From assembly GCA_029783825.1 (NCBI GenBank), contig JAREIK010002991.1:2007397-2071396 (forward strand): 64,000 nt of DNA, read 5' to 3'. The DNA is from Sapria himalayana (Eukaryota > Streptophyta > Magnoliopsida > Malpighiales > Rafflesiaceae). The notes beneath the pieces were generated by a model. That model did no database searches. It worked only from the letters and a program-made list of their open reading frames with translations, and was not told where the DNA came from. This document shows, piece by piece, positions 1 through 12,820 of the stretch. The first letter of the stretch is position 1. Each line of letters begins with the position of its first letter. The position numbers were made by a program, and so were the translations under genes.

Positions 1-2095
1 AAGTCAATGTAATGTGCAATACATGGTAACCAATATAAATTTTCATTTTTTGCAACATTTCCTCTATATCATGTTGTATAATAAATTAAAATACACCAAT
101 TAAATGTTAATATCACTACAAATTTTAAGTTGTAGAAGTAGTATTTACTATTTATTACTTATCATCTATCTTATACCTTGAGTGGCCATTTGTGATAACT
201 AGAAGCATATTTTTGTCACCAACTTTTTCTTAAGGTGAGTAATTGATACCTCATAAATATTAAGTCCCTCATCCCCACACTATATTGATCAATAAGTTCA
301 ATTATGAGTTGAAAACTTGGATACGTAATCATATTAAATGGAATGAAGACATCATAGATCCACCTTGTAATAAGAAGTTAAGTTCTTTTCTTTGCTTCTT
401 TCTTGTAGGCTTCATTCATAGTAATTTGAATCATATTTTAACTTTTGTTCTGAACTATTATTTTCACATTAAGTGTGGAAAAATAATCTGCCTGTCCTTT
501 TTTCCTTGATTTTTTTGTACTACCTATTCCTCTATTGCTTCCTTCATGTGAGGTATGAAAAGTGATCATTCTACTTTTAACTTCTTCATCAATATCATAA
601 AATTATTCATATAAATCTTTATTTTTCATTTTCAATTTTTTTTTCTTTCTCATTCATATAATCATTCATCTCTTCTCTAAAATAAATTGGGCATTTTGGA
701 TATTTTTTTGGCATTTCTATGAACACCAACAAGATGTTGTGTTTGACTATAAATATTTCTCTTGGTTATCTTACTACAAAATATTATAAATAAGTGTATT
801 CAATTTTTTTATTAGGTAACCTGATATGTTTTCATCCATAATCTTTTTTTTTTTTAAATTTTAATAAGTTGTTGTAAACCCAACTTGAGTCTCATCTACA
901 TTGTCATTGGATTTGTTATTTTTTCTTTTAACTTTGAAACAAATCAATAACATCACAATAATAATTGAAAATAAACTTTGAGACATTTTTTATAAAATAT
1001 TTAAAAAAAATCAAATGAGCCATATGACTCATTTCATGGATTCATGGTCACATGACTTAATACTTTAGTTATTTTACTACTAAAATAAAATAAATGATTC
1101 ATGAAACTTATTTTTTATATGTATTAGCTAAATAATGATTCAAAATCATCAAAAAAATAATAAACAAAAATCAAAAGTGGACAAAGGAAGCAAATACCAA
1201 TTGAAACGAGATATTTTTCTTTTTCCCAAAATTTTATTACAATTTTGCTGGCTAATTTACTTTATTTTTTGCCTCCTTTTCATTTGTACAATTGTTGGGA
1301 TGGGAGTGTTAAAGTTTGTTTGGCTTGAAAGAGGGAAAAATTTAGCGTCAGAGCTTAAACATCTAAAAAAATGATTTTTAGGGTTTTGCAGACAAACAAT
1401 GTTTTTTTGAACCTTTTTGATACAAAACAACGTCATTTTGGGTGCTAACATTATTTTTTAAATTCCCACTACATTTAAAAATGATGTCATTTGGGATTGC
1501 TAGAGTCCTAAACGATGTGGTTTGGACAAGTGACTTGGCCCTAAATGACATTATCTTGGGATGGAACTTCAAAAAATAAAAAAGGCCAAAACAATGCTAT
1601 TTTTATCCCAAAGAGACCAATTGAAATCATCTTGGCTTGAGTTGCAAACCTTTGCTATTTTCATTGTGCCTTCGTGAATTGGTGTCACCTTGACTCAGGC
1701 GAGGCACCATTGCTATGCATTGCCTACACCTGCTTCTAGACTTGCCATAGGCTTGTCTTTTACAACTATGGTAAATTGTGTGTTCATGTTCGTTTACCAA
1801 TGGTGTGAGTTCTCATTAGAGAAATAAGAACAACAAAAAGTAAATCTTTTGTTTTGGGTAACCTTGTGAAAGTTGTTGCTTATGAACTAAAAAATTGTCT
1901 TAAATATTTTCTTATGTTTTGAAAAATCATCAAATTTTGTGCCTTGATGTGTTCAATGTTGATAATATCTATGAGCATAACAAAAAACTTAAATTCTATA
2001 AAAATATTTATTGTACTTTTTTGTATGTTTTGTATGTTTAAAGGTCATACATTAGTACGATAATAAGTGTATTCATCTATTTTTTGAGAGTAAGG
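1..2095. other. AT-rich intergenic sequence, no gene seen
   Basis: No coding potential is recognised; the ORFs here are short, AT-driven and lack any family signature. Around 1,424-1,640 a loosely periodic motif of the form AAAYRATGTCRTTTTGGG recurs four or five times, which resembles AACGACGTCGTTTT-type repeats seen in plant retrotransposon LTRs. The assignment to an LTR is only a guess. Confidence 0.5.
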
Positions 2096-2311
2096 TAGAG
2101 GTGTTAAATGGGCTGAGTTAGATTCTTATGCCTTCGGGCCAGGGTACTGGGCCGTGCCTGGCCCTGCATGAGGCTCAATATACCTCGGCATGGCACGACA
2201 TGGCCGTGCTGAGAGTCAGCCCGACATGGGTTCAGGCACAGGTTTGGACTGTGCCGTGCCGTGCCGTGCCTCGGGCCGGGCCCAGGTTGCCCAGTCCATT
2301 TGACACCTCTA
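2096..2311. mobile_element. hAT-like MITE, TAGAGGTGTCAA family, copy 1
   Basis: A 216-bp GC-rich island in AT-rich DNA begins TAGAGGTGTTAAATGGGC and ends CCATTTGACACCTCTA, so the ends are inverted repeats. The 8 bases before it (GAGTAAGG) and after it (GAATAAGG) match at 7 of 8 positions, as expected for an old 8-bp target-site duplication of the hAT superfamily. The interior is rich in GTGCC/GGCCC words. It has no coding capacity, and the open frame through it is a by-product of base composition. Confidence 0.8.
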
Positions 2312-3299
2312 GAATAAGGCTATCAAGATTTTAACCTCTTATAGATCACATGTTAAGAAAGAGCCTTGTGCACTGTGTATGTTTTTTTTAGGTTTTTCAT
2401 CACAAACTATATATGATTATCAAGATTTGCTAATTAAATTCTTAAATATTAAGCTCATTTGAAGAATATCATGCAATACATACATACATACTAGAGTTTT
2501 TATAGCGATTCACCTTTTCGAGAGTAGTGTTTATTGTTCTCGCTAGAATTCGTTATATATTTTGAAGATCACATGATTTTTCATTGAGCATTATTACTTT
2601 CTTTTTAATTTCTTTGAATTTACATGTTATGCCCAAACACTTTATTTCTCTACTTTCTTTTTGTGGGTTTATTCAAAGTTTTTATTTTCTAATTTTTATT
2701 ATTATTTAATTTTGACAAATAAAATAAAATTAATTTACTATAATCTTAGCCTTGCGTCATATAGTAATTTTTAAAAACTTGTTCATTTTGTTGAATTTAT
2801 ACTCGATCACTCTTATTTTAATTTTGAGACTTTGTCTTATTTGTATGCTTGTGGCTATACATATTTTGAATCTTGACCTTGTGAGTTTGTTTCACTTGCA
2901 CGACTCTGACCATTTCTTGTTCATATGCATAAGATGATGAATCTATAAGAATATTTATCTCAACTCTCCGTATAAAAGTTTATATTTTATTTTGAACTTT
3001 AGTGTTTTTTTTGCTTTTAGATTCGACACTATATTACAAATTTTATTTTTTCTTAGAATCTTTCATATCTTGAGAATAAGCAACTTTATCTTAATAGTTT
3101 TTTTTTCTATATGAGAGCTTTCAAGTGATTTGTTCCTTCAACCTCTATATGTAAATTCTTTTCCTCATATGGAGATCTTGTGAGTATTTTGGATCTTTAG
3201 CCTCAATTCAACATTCCCATGATGAATTTTACTTTTTCTGAGTTTTCAAGTAATTTGATCATTGTTGGCCACATTATATTTTTTTAGATTTTTTTATAT
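2312..3299. other. AT-rich sequence, nothing recognised
   Basis: T-rich on the plus strand with no long frame. The 61-codon frame near 2,752 is Leu/Ile-rich and looks like translated T-rich noise. Confidence 0.45.
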
Positions 3300-5850
3300 G
3301 TAATATTCTAAATATGGAGTAAAAATTAATCTCATTATTTTTTGTTTGCTCATGGAACATTTGGTTGGTAGTAATGCATTGAGTGATTTAACTTTCATAG
3401 CAAAATATCGCTGGTCTCAGAACTGGTAAGCAAAGCTCCTCCAAGAAGTGAATGGTTCATTGGAGCTTATAGATAGTTGACACCATAATCTTGTATTTTG
3501 TCTCAATATTGAATTTTAAAATAATTATCTACCTTTTACTATTTTAGAAGACGAGGTCACCTACAAAAAAAAAATACAAAAACATATGGCATTTCTCTTA
3601 TATGGAATCATATGAGCAAAATTAAAATTTGAATATATTTCTATTCGACTATATATACGATCTCTAAACATAATCTCATATCCTAGAGTTTTTTTCACAT
3701 ACATGAGAATTATAAATATTATATTAATATGAATTCATCGGATAAAATTTAAAAAATGATTAATTATATTAATAATGTTGGTAATATTTTGTCACGTTAT
3801 TGTTATATAATTTAGTTTTCTCATGATCTTCTCATATCAAGTGAAATTTATTGATGAACCAATATTAATTTTAAGTTTACACTTGAATCAAGTGATAAGT
3901 TAGTAGGTATACATCATGACATAATGAGTTAAGATAAAATATTCAAAATATATCTTATTTGAAAATGAAAGGTCATACCTCATGAGTATTCAACCTGAAT
4001 ACCAAGAAAATATATTAGAGGTCCCAAATTATTTATTCGAAACTCAGTATATAGAAATGATTTTAGTTGGGATATACTCAACTAATCATCATCAATAATT
4101 AAAATATTATTGATATATATGATATATCACTAATATCATATACTCACCACCAGGTCCATATCAGAAGAAACAATAATAGTTTGACATATATCTCATAAAA
4201 GCAAATGTTAAGCATACAACTAACATCATATACCTTCCGTAGTCTTTATATCATATTTATTCTTCTAAAAATAATAAATCTCGGTGGCTACTCCATAAAT
4301 ACTTCTTTCTCAATAATGTATTTCATATATCTAGTTGATATATATTCTTCTACTTATGTGATGTTGCAATAGAAATTAATAATTTAATAGGGACTATTTT
4401 GCCCACACGAGAGAAAGTATCTCAATAGTAAGTGCTATAAATTTGAGTATAATCTCTTCCTACCAACCTAATCTTGAGTCAAACCACATTTTCCTTAGGT
4501 TTTCTCTTTACTATACTTATCTATATCCCACTATTGGCTTACCTATTAGTTTTGGGATGAGATCTTACGTATGATTAGATGTGATTGTACTTAATCCCTT
4601 CAACCTAGTTTATCATCATTTTAGATAACTAAGTGTCTCGGATAGAATGTCAGAGATTTAGTAACTATCAAGAGAGGATAAGAAAATAAATTATATGTAG
4701 TACCAAAATCCTAATAAGAAAGTATTTGAGATAAATGATATTGAGTAGAATATATTTTTAGTTTCTTTCATAATGTAATGGTAAGATCCAACTCGGTATT
4801 CTGAGCTGAATTAGTTGATATGAAAAAAGATTTATTTGGAATAAATTTTAGATATATCCATCTACTATATATATTTAAATTGAGATCACCAAGTATCTCA
4901 ACTCTCCTTTTTCTTTTTTGAGGAGATTTACACCTCATGTTCAATGAGATACTAACAATAGGCTATTTTTTTAGGAACATTGCCCTATGAGAGGTGTCAT
5001 CACTTTATTTAAAACTAGCCATACTAGTTATTTCAAGTATTGGTATATTAACATGGTCAGTGGGTACTCTTTCTTGGGTAATAACAATTAGATAGGAAAA
5101 AGATCCTACTACTATAATGCTTAAAAGTAAGTTCTATTGGATTGAGTTCTTAAAAAATTATTTATCCTCAAATAAGGTGATACTAACACTCATAATGGCT
5201 ATGTTAGTTTTTTGTGGGTATCACCTCTATTTCTTTTGAGTGGTAGAGTACCTATCGAAGATGTACTTGATAACATGTGTAGTGATCTTCTCTATATGGA
5301 GAGAGATCATGAACAAAATAATTATATTCAAAAATCTTAGGAGTAAAGTGAAAGAGTTTATCTCCTAGGTATACGAGCTAGAATAATATACAATATGAGA
5401 AAATAGAAGATGATATCTAGTTGATTAGGGTGTTAGCAATAAACATCATTTCTCCTCAAAAACACCGAGACACTCTTTTGAAGTAGGAGTATCATAGTCA
5501 TTTCAATTAAATCTTAATTCTTTCTTTTAGCTATTATATTCTATGAAATAATAGCAACACATAATATCTAATGAATCATACCATAATAATCTTTAAAGAA
5601 ATATGAAAATTGATGAGAAGTATATTCTAAATCATTATCATTTCTTAGTATTTTAATGTTGTATCAAAACTAAATTTTTATTTTTTTCTTAAAATTTCAC
5701 AAAAATGAAAAAACTTGAAATTTTTTTAAAATACTAATAATCATGTAAATTGAGTATAATTATTAATAAAATTAATAAAATATTTTAAGTCATCATACCT
5801 GATTGTTCTACAATATTTTCAAATATTCGAGTAAATCAGATAGAATAGGT
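3300..5850 (-). mobile_element. Decayed Ty1/copia retrotransposon (minus strand)
   Basis: Conceptual translation of the minus strand, with many stops and frameshifts, gives copia pol landmarks in the expected order. Near 5,590-5,650 is an integrase segment (LRNDNDLEYTSHQF, compare the family's LRSDNGTEYTS). Near 3,970-4,150 is the reverse-transcriptase YVDD-region derivative, followed by LSISQLKSF and NLGPLIYFLGIQVEYS. No open reading frame survives. LTRs were not delimited, so both ends are approximate. Confidence 0.7.
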
Positions 5851-6828
5851 TTTCCTTAGTATCCTTATGATATGCTGAATAAGAAAATTTAGTATGCTTT
5901 AGTGATTGACATGTAATGCAAGCAATAAATGTTACCCATATGATGATTAACTCTAAAATGTTTAACTTCTCCAATGAAATATGTTCTAGTTAAAAGCAAT
6001 ATGTTAAAAGACAAAAGCATAAGAAAAAGAGTTTTTGTGTTCGTGAGGCAAGGAGTAAACCTCTAGGCATTGCGGTGTTAACTTTTTGAGCCTCATGTTA
6101 TATAATTAATTTATATTTTAAAATATCCAAAATATTATAAAATAACATAAATGAAAATATAAAAATAATTTATTAGAATTATAAAATAATATGCTAGTTC
6201 ACTACTATCATAAAAAATCATAACAGAATTATAAAATAGAAAATTAATTCAAAAATACTAATAATTTCAAATTTTAATAAAAATTAATAACTAAGTTATA
6301 AAATAAGAACTAGAGTAAATTATTTTAATTTAAATTCTCCTCTCTAAGATCATCTTCATTTTTATCTAATATATCAAAATTTTAAAAATAATTACTATCA
6401 TGCATCACATATCAAAAGTCAGAAAATATTCACAATAATAAAAAATTTTCATCTTCATCAATTATGTTAAATTGAATTTTTTCTCTTTGTTATTTCTACT
6501 ATTTGTATATAATATAAAATATTAATTAGATGCACCTAGGTTCCAAGCCTAGGTGGTGGTTTAGGTGTGTGCATCTTCACAAGGGATATATATTTTTAGA
6601 TTTTTCAGTATTTTTAGAAAGATAAAATATAAAATGAAATTGTTAACAAAAGTTATCGAAGCTTTATTAAGAATAACTTTAATGAATACAAATGTTTTAA
6701 AAAATAAAGTTCTCTAAAAAAATTTTTTTAAATATAAAAACATTTTAATATGATTTTTTTTTTCAAAAAGAACTTTAAAAAAAATATATATTTTTAAATA
6801 ATTTCGAATTATAATCTTTTCTATTTAT
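5851..6828. other. AT-rich sequence with a GAGGCGTAAG-type repeat piece
   Basis: No gene. Around 6,003-6,110 a segment (TTAAAAGACAAAAGCATAAG, then GTGTTCGTGAGGCAAGGAG) closely resembles 49,970-50,060. Both look like the end of a dispersed MITE-type repeat whose members carry GAGGCG words. The remainder is A/T runs. Confidence 0.45.
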
Positions 6829-6925
6829 TTTATTATTGATTGGAGCACCCAACATGTGGGCTACTTCATTTTTTGGTTGAATTTCTATTGATATTTTTCT
6901 TTGATCTATGACTTAATTCATAACA
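6829..6925 (+). repeat. Copia LTR fragment, 3' end, with adjacent PBS
   Basis: The segment from about 6,829 ends in ATTCATAACA and is followed at 6,926 by TGGTATCAGATTC, close to the complement of the initiator-tRNA-Met 3' end used as primer-binding site by many plant LTR elements. A related sequence (both have GTATCTATGA/TTTGTGGCTTAATT-like text) ends at 12,820, so the two probably are the LTRs of one plus-strand element, with the 5' part of this LTR eroded. Confidence 0.55.
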
Positions 6926-7639
6926 TGGTATCAGATTCAAATCCTAGGTTTTTTTTTTTTTTTGAGATCGAAGGGTGTATTGTAACCCCATAGTGCACGC
7001 ATGCACACTCTTGTAACAACAATTTTTTGTACACTATAGGTCCACATAAGACACCTACTATGCATAGGATGCGCTCAACGGGTGCACACAGAGGAAAATA
7101 TGCCTAGTTTCTATGCATTTATTACATAGCTTCCATGCAGCAGAACTGTGCTTAACTGTTGCATAAATTCTGCGAAAGAGTGAGTGTGTCAAATTCTAGG
7201 TGCTCCATTCCTGTAGCAGTCATGCTCGATGCACAAAAAAATGGGTACAACAGGCATTAAAAACATGTGCAACAGGCACAAAAAATAATGTGCAGCAGGC
7301 TTGCAACAAAAAAAGGGGGGCATAATCTATGGAGCAATGATTATGAGTGATACCAACTCATTATTGGTGTCTAAGTATTTGTTTTACTCCAACTCATTGT
7401 TGATGTCAATTTGGGAGAGCTGTGATATGACGTCAATATGCAGACGCAAGAAATTTTTCAAATAATGCATATATTGTATAAAGAAAGGATATACCAGTTA
7501 GGTGTTCATAATTATTTTTAAAAAGGAGACTAAGAGTACTACAAAGTATTGAAAGAAATAAATTGACTCCTAGTGCTATCTGGAGGTTTTCACGAAGTTT
7601 AGCTAAAACTTTTCTCTGAGTCAACAACATGTTTCTCAT

Positions 7640-8489
7640 TCTTCAGATACTATTAATTTTATTATTTATTTTTTTATTTTAGACTCAGATTATAATACAA
7701 TAGCCAATATTGTTATTGCTGATAATTATTTTTTTATTACTTTGTTCTGTTTATTAAATATTATTGTAGTTAATGATAATCATTTAAAAACTAGGTGATA
7801 TGATAATATCTAGCATAATTCTTTTTTTTTTTTTGTATATTTTTTCTTATTTATAATTGTTATGTTAGTATTCTTTTTTGTGAATGATTTTTCGGATAAC
7901 TAAATTTTGAATTTATATTTTCTTTTTCTAATCTTTATTTGTAGAATTAGAAAATTTTGAGAAAAATTTTTTATAGGTTTGAGTAATATGGATTGTATAT
8001 ATTTTTTTTATCATGGTAGGATTTCCTAATAGTTGTTTGAGTGCGTTGAACTATTTGCTTTAGCATTCTTTAACTTTGTCATGCATTATTGGGCAAGTTA
8101 AGAATATCTTAATCTTATTTTTATAACTATTCTTGATTTTATTATTTGACAATAGATAAAGATCAATATGATCTGATATACTAAAATATATGAGGTTCTA
8201 ATAGAAATGATACTCAAGAAGAATTTATGATCTATCTATTCTTGTTTTATATGATTGATTCTTTTTTATTTTAGGTAAATTTTTTTTTATATAGTAGCAA
8301 TTTCATAACATGGTAAAAAATTAAGATTTTAGTGAATATTGATATTATTTTTTTAGCATTACTAATTTTTAACAAGCTTAATAATAATAGGAGTCTATAA
8401 AATATTTGAATATGTTATTTTTCCTTACATCTTTATAATCTCACTTTGACGTTTTGTTAGGAGAGAGAGTCACTTATTGGTTACATCTA
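7640..8489. other. AT-rich interior of the copia remnant, nothing recognised
   Basis: T-rich plus strand, no frame above 60 codons and no recognisable motif. Confidence 0.4.
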
Positions 8490-9265
8490 AATCTGTTGGT
8501 CTATATTATGGTGACCCTCTTATGAATTAATGATATGTAATAAGAAATATAAATTATGTTGACTTTAGAGAGAGAGAGAGAGAGGTTTCTCATGAGAGGA
8601 AATATTCATCAAGTCCAGATGATATAGTAGTCCATTATCAACTTCAGTCTACGCTCATGATGAGTCATGAATTAAAAGACTTTGATCTCTCATGACTTAG
8701 AGTCTATACTAGGAGAAGAGGTTTTACATAGTTTTACCAAACTTAAGACTAGTATATCGAAGAACCAAAAATCATATAATTAGTTCATTCGATCTTAACT
8801 TTTGATCTCTCTTCGGAGATACACATGAGCTGTACTCAATATCTGATCTTATTTGGATGTCCAAATAAGGGAGAAAGTTATCTATATGATATATCTAAAT
8901 TTATTGGTTCACACTATGCTAATATTTATATAGCATAATCATGTATACCAGTATGTATAGATTAGGCTGACTTTAGAGAGTGAGAGAGAGAGATAGAGGT
9001 AAGTAGGAGAGGAAATCTCCCTCAAGTCCAAATGATATAATATTTCATGCTTAACTTGAATTTAGGTTTATGTTGAATCATAAACTGAGAGATTTGATCA
9101 CTTAAGATTTAAAGTTTATATAAGGAGAAGAGAACATACATAGTTGTATCGGACTAGAGATGAGTCTACCAAAGAATTAAATGATCTTGCATCCAACTCT
9201 TGTGATCTTGATATTTTAATTGTTCTCCGGAAAGATAAAGTAGTTGTGCTCAGTACCTGATCTCA
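8490..9265 (+). repeat. Diverged direct duplication, about 370 bp per unit
   Basis: Unit 1 (about 8,490-8,865) and unit 2 (about 8,900-9,265) share, in order: CTAAATYTRTTGGT, TGACTTTAGAGAG followed by a GA run, GAGAGGAAAT, CAAGTCCARATGATATA, GGAGAAGAG, TACATAGTT and a terminal GTACTCAATATCTGATCT / GTGCTCAGTACCTGATCT. It could be an old tandem duplication or two adjacent solo-LTR-like copies. Confidence 0.6.
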
Positions 9266-9506
9266 CAAATTTTATCGTAGTCACATATTTTTTTTGTATT
9301 TTTTTACTACTTAGGATGGTATTATAATATCCAAGTTTTCTTATGAGATATTATTTTACTTAGGATAATGTTAGACTATGTTAAAAAAGCTAGATTTACT
9401 TAATTCTAATAAGATTTCACAATTAATACCATAATCCTTGGAAATGTCTGTTGTTGGTCGCAAATAAATGTTCACTATGAAAATATGTTGAGAAGATATG
9501 GTAGAT

Positions 9507-11310
9507 TGTTATGAACTGGATAAACTAGAAAAATTGATAGCTAGAAATTTAAAAAAAAAAAATTCTAGCTTTCGAGGGGTGGCTAGTCTCTCCTCAGAAA
9601 AAGATTTCCAACTTGAAAAATAATTTTCAATTATATTCAAGAAAAACATATCCACTAGCATTATATATATGCTGTTTTTATATAACGGACAAAAATAATT
9701 GGGACAGTGCACAGGTTGGGCGTTCTCATCACACACATAAATAAAATATAAATGATTGGGGCAGCTCACATTTTGGGTGTTCTCATCACACACAAAGAAA
9801 ATATAAAGAATTAAAGCATCTCACAAGTTGGGCTCTCCAATCAAAAACATAAATTAGATATGAAAGTTGTACTTTATTCCAAATTCCAAAATGGCGACTA
9901 ATAAAATGGCGACTAATATCAAAATGGCTCTACGGAAGATGCTATGGTAGCCCCAGGTATAGCTCGCAGTGAGGGCAGTGGGTCTCAGCCATGAAGAGCC
10001 TTGAAAGGGGTTCAACCAAGGGCTGAATGGTGTGCAGTGTTGGACCAATACCCTGCCCATCCTTATGAGGTAGATAGGCTCTGCTTCTTGTTAGTCTGTG
10101 CCCTGTAGTCTAAAATATCTCTTTCCAAAAGTGACTCAGAAAAACTTGATTCCTGTCTGTAATTTTTGAGGATAGGATTTGCATGTAGCTGCACCACCTC
10201 TTTCACATGGATGGCTCCTACCCTTCTAGCAGAAAAAGGGTATTTTGGGCATATGAAGTGAGCATATTTGCACAAATGGTCAACCACCACAAGGATTGTG
10301 GAGCTTCCCTCCACCTCAGGGAACCCTACGAGAAAATTTAGAGAGATTTTTGCCATTTGTGAGTCATCTGCTTCTCATTGTCTTGGTCCTCCTTTACCAC
10401 CAGAATGCTGAGCTCCGTTTGCTTGCAACGGTGACCTAGTGAAAACTTCTCGTCACATCGATAATATAGTCCTCCCTCTCTCATCGCTTCTAGATTTTGC
10501 TATTGGATAGTCGGCAAAATTTAGCCCTCAAGACATGTGAAGATCACTCTCTTATTTTAGTCATAATCCATGAAGCTCCCTCCACCCATGTGAAGATCAT
10601 TCTCCTCTTATTTTCTTATTGATGCCAAAAGAGAGTGTCCCCTTCAAAGGTGACGAAAGTAGCTGCCACACTCTCGGTTTCACATTACTTGTGGAGATCA
10701 GAAAATCTCTCGCCATGTTGGAGCCACCCATCAGGGGTTTCTCCTATAAAAATTGTCATCTCCAACCTTTGGTACTTATGCTCTGGACGCGCCATTATCG
10801 GCATCACACTAGTCTCTATAGAGAGTGAGGGCAGGAGCAAAGGACCTTCCTTTCTAGTCTTAGATAATTTTTCAATGAAAATTCTAATTTCTGACATCTC
10901 AATTCGCCTCTTCTAAACCTACTGCACTTAGTCTTTGTATTCTTCTTAGTCATTGTCCTGCTATGATACCAATTTGTTATGAATTGGATAGATTAGAAAA
11001 AGTCATAGTTGAAAAATAAAAAAAGTATAGTTTTTGAGAGTCTAGTCCCTCCTCAGAAAGAGCTTTCAAACCTAGAAAATAATTCTCAATTATATTTAAA
11101 AAAACATATCCACTAACATTATATATATGTTGCTCTTTATATTGTGCGAAAGTAATTGCGATAACCTACAAGTTGGGTGTCCCCATCACACATAAAGAAA
11201 ATAAAAAGGATTGGGGTAGCCCACGAGTTGGGTGCTCACATTATGTTTACCACACAAATATACAAGTTGTACTTCCAATGGTATTCCAAATTCCGAAATG
11301 GCAGCCAATA
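9507..11310 (-). mobile_element. Truncated Ty3/gypsy retrotransposon (minus strand)
   Basis: Two related flanks, about 9,507-9,920 and 10,976-11,310, share TTATGAAYTGGATARAYTAGAAAAA, CATATCCACTARCATTATATATATG and repeated GTTGGGYGTTC(Y)CATCACACA words, and act as LTRs. Reading the minus strand, the 10,976 LTR ends ATAACAAAT and is followed by TGGTATCATAGC, a primer-binding site matching initiator tRNA-Met. Next comes a gag start (10,897 down to 10,685; motif RLEMTIFIGETPDGW) and then, after an internal deletion, an integrase piece at 10,356-10,160 (STILVVVDHLCKYAHF). RT and RNase H are missing, so the copy is non-autonomous and dead. A target-site duplication was not confirmed. Confidence 0.8.
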
Positions 11311-12820
11311 AAAAAAAGTCAACTCATGTGATTTCTCTCTTCGTATAAGTGAGGTGGATAAATGATTTATTATAAATTATCTTTAAGTGAGACTTGTAAT
11401 GAAGAGGTTTATTTAGATCTTTTATGTGAATTACAAGAATACTTTTCCTCTGGTGCTAAGTTGTCCTCTTTAAAAATTCTTATATTACTAGTGATATCTC
11501 ATAGATAAATGATATACTAATCAGACATAAAAAATATATTTCTTCATTATGACTTTGAGAAGGAGGTACACATGGAAGAGCCTCTTGTATTTTGAATATC
11601 ACAATCATATTAGATCGTAAGAGATATTATTTAACCTAAAATAACTATTGAAAGATTTTAAACAGTCATATTGTTTTGTTTATACATGTTTATTATGATT
11701 TTTTGTGTTTGTTTGGTTGAGTTTTGATAGAATAATAATTTTGTTTATTTTGTATGTAGATGATGTGATTGTGGGAGATAAAAAGTTGAGAATCTCTCAA
11801 CTCAAGAAGTATTTTCAATTGTCATTTTAAATGAAAGATTTTAAAAGATTCAAATATTTTTTTGGAGTATGTATGTACATAATATTTTTATAAATATTAA
11901 TTTTTTGGGTGTATGCTAAGAGATACTCTGATTGATTTATGTACTAATTTTTTGTTTGATATTATTTTTTCAATTGATTCTATTACTTACAATAGGATTA
12001 TATGAAAGATTATCTATTTGATTATTATCAGACCAGATATAACATGTGTATTCGATATAGTTAATTATTTTCTAGATTATACTCAATAAATTCACTTAAA
12101 TGTAAATTTTTATTTATTGTGTATGTGAAAAAATATATAAGACTTGATATATATTTTAATGAATATAGAAACATGTAGTTAATTAGATATTTAGATTTTA
12201 ATTGAGCATAAACATACATCAAGAAGATATCAGCAATAATTTTTTGTACTTTTCTTTGAGAAAATTATCTAATTAAAAGTAAGAGACAAATAATTATTTT
12301 AAGATCTAGTATAAATGTAGAGTGATAGCAATATACACCTGTAAAATATTTTGCATCGAGTACTTACTCAAAGAGATCAGATATCCAATTTCTTTTCTCG
12401 TTGTCTATACTGTGAAAGTCATATAGTAAAGTATATAATATTCAATTTAGTATTTTATGAGCATACGAAATATATAAAGATTAATATTTTTTAGGTAGAA
12501 TAATTTAAGATGGGACCATTGTTATCACTTATATTCAGATAATAGTTCAATAGGGTACATCTTGATGAAGATCTAAAATAAGTCTTTATTTATATTTATT
12601 TTATATAAAATTTGATGTTATAGACATTTATGTACTAATTTATGTAGTAATTGATTGTCTTTTTTTTTTTTTTTTCCTTTTATTTTATTATTGATGAGAG
12701 TACTCAATATATGATCTGCCCCAATTCATAGGCTCATTATATAAGCTCGCCACTTATATGCATTTGTTAATTGAGTTTTTATTTATGTTTTTTCTATGAT
12801 TTGTGGCTTAATTTTCAACA

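Larger units (their letters stand above)
6926..12820 (+). mobile_element. Decayed plus-strand Ty1/copia element hosting a gypsy insertion
   Basis: Between the two related LTR fragments the plus strand carries copia reverse-transcriptase remains at 11,731-11,890 (LYVDDVIVGD, QLKKYFQLSF, then stop, then MKDFKRFKYFFGV) and a further RT/RNase H connection piece at about 11,985-12,080 (RRLYERL, then RPDI-like text). Stops and frameshifts abound, so it is dead. The gypsy element at 9,507-11,310 lies inside it and is therefore younger. The two copies of a 370-bp repeat at 8,490-9,265 are also inside. Confidence 0.55.
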
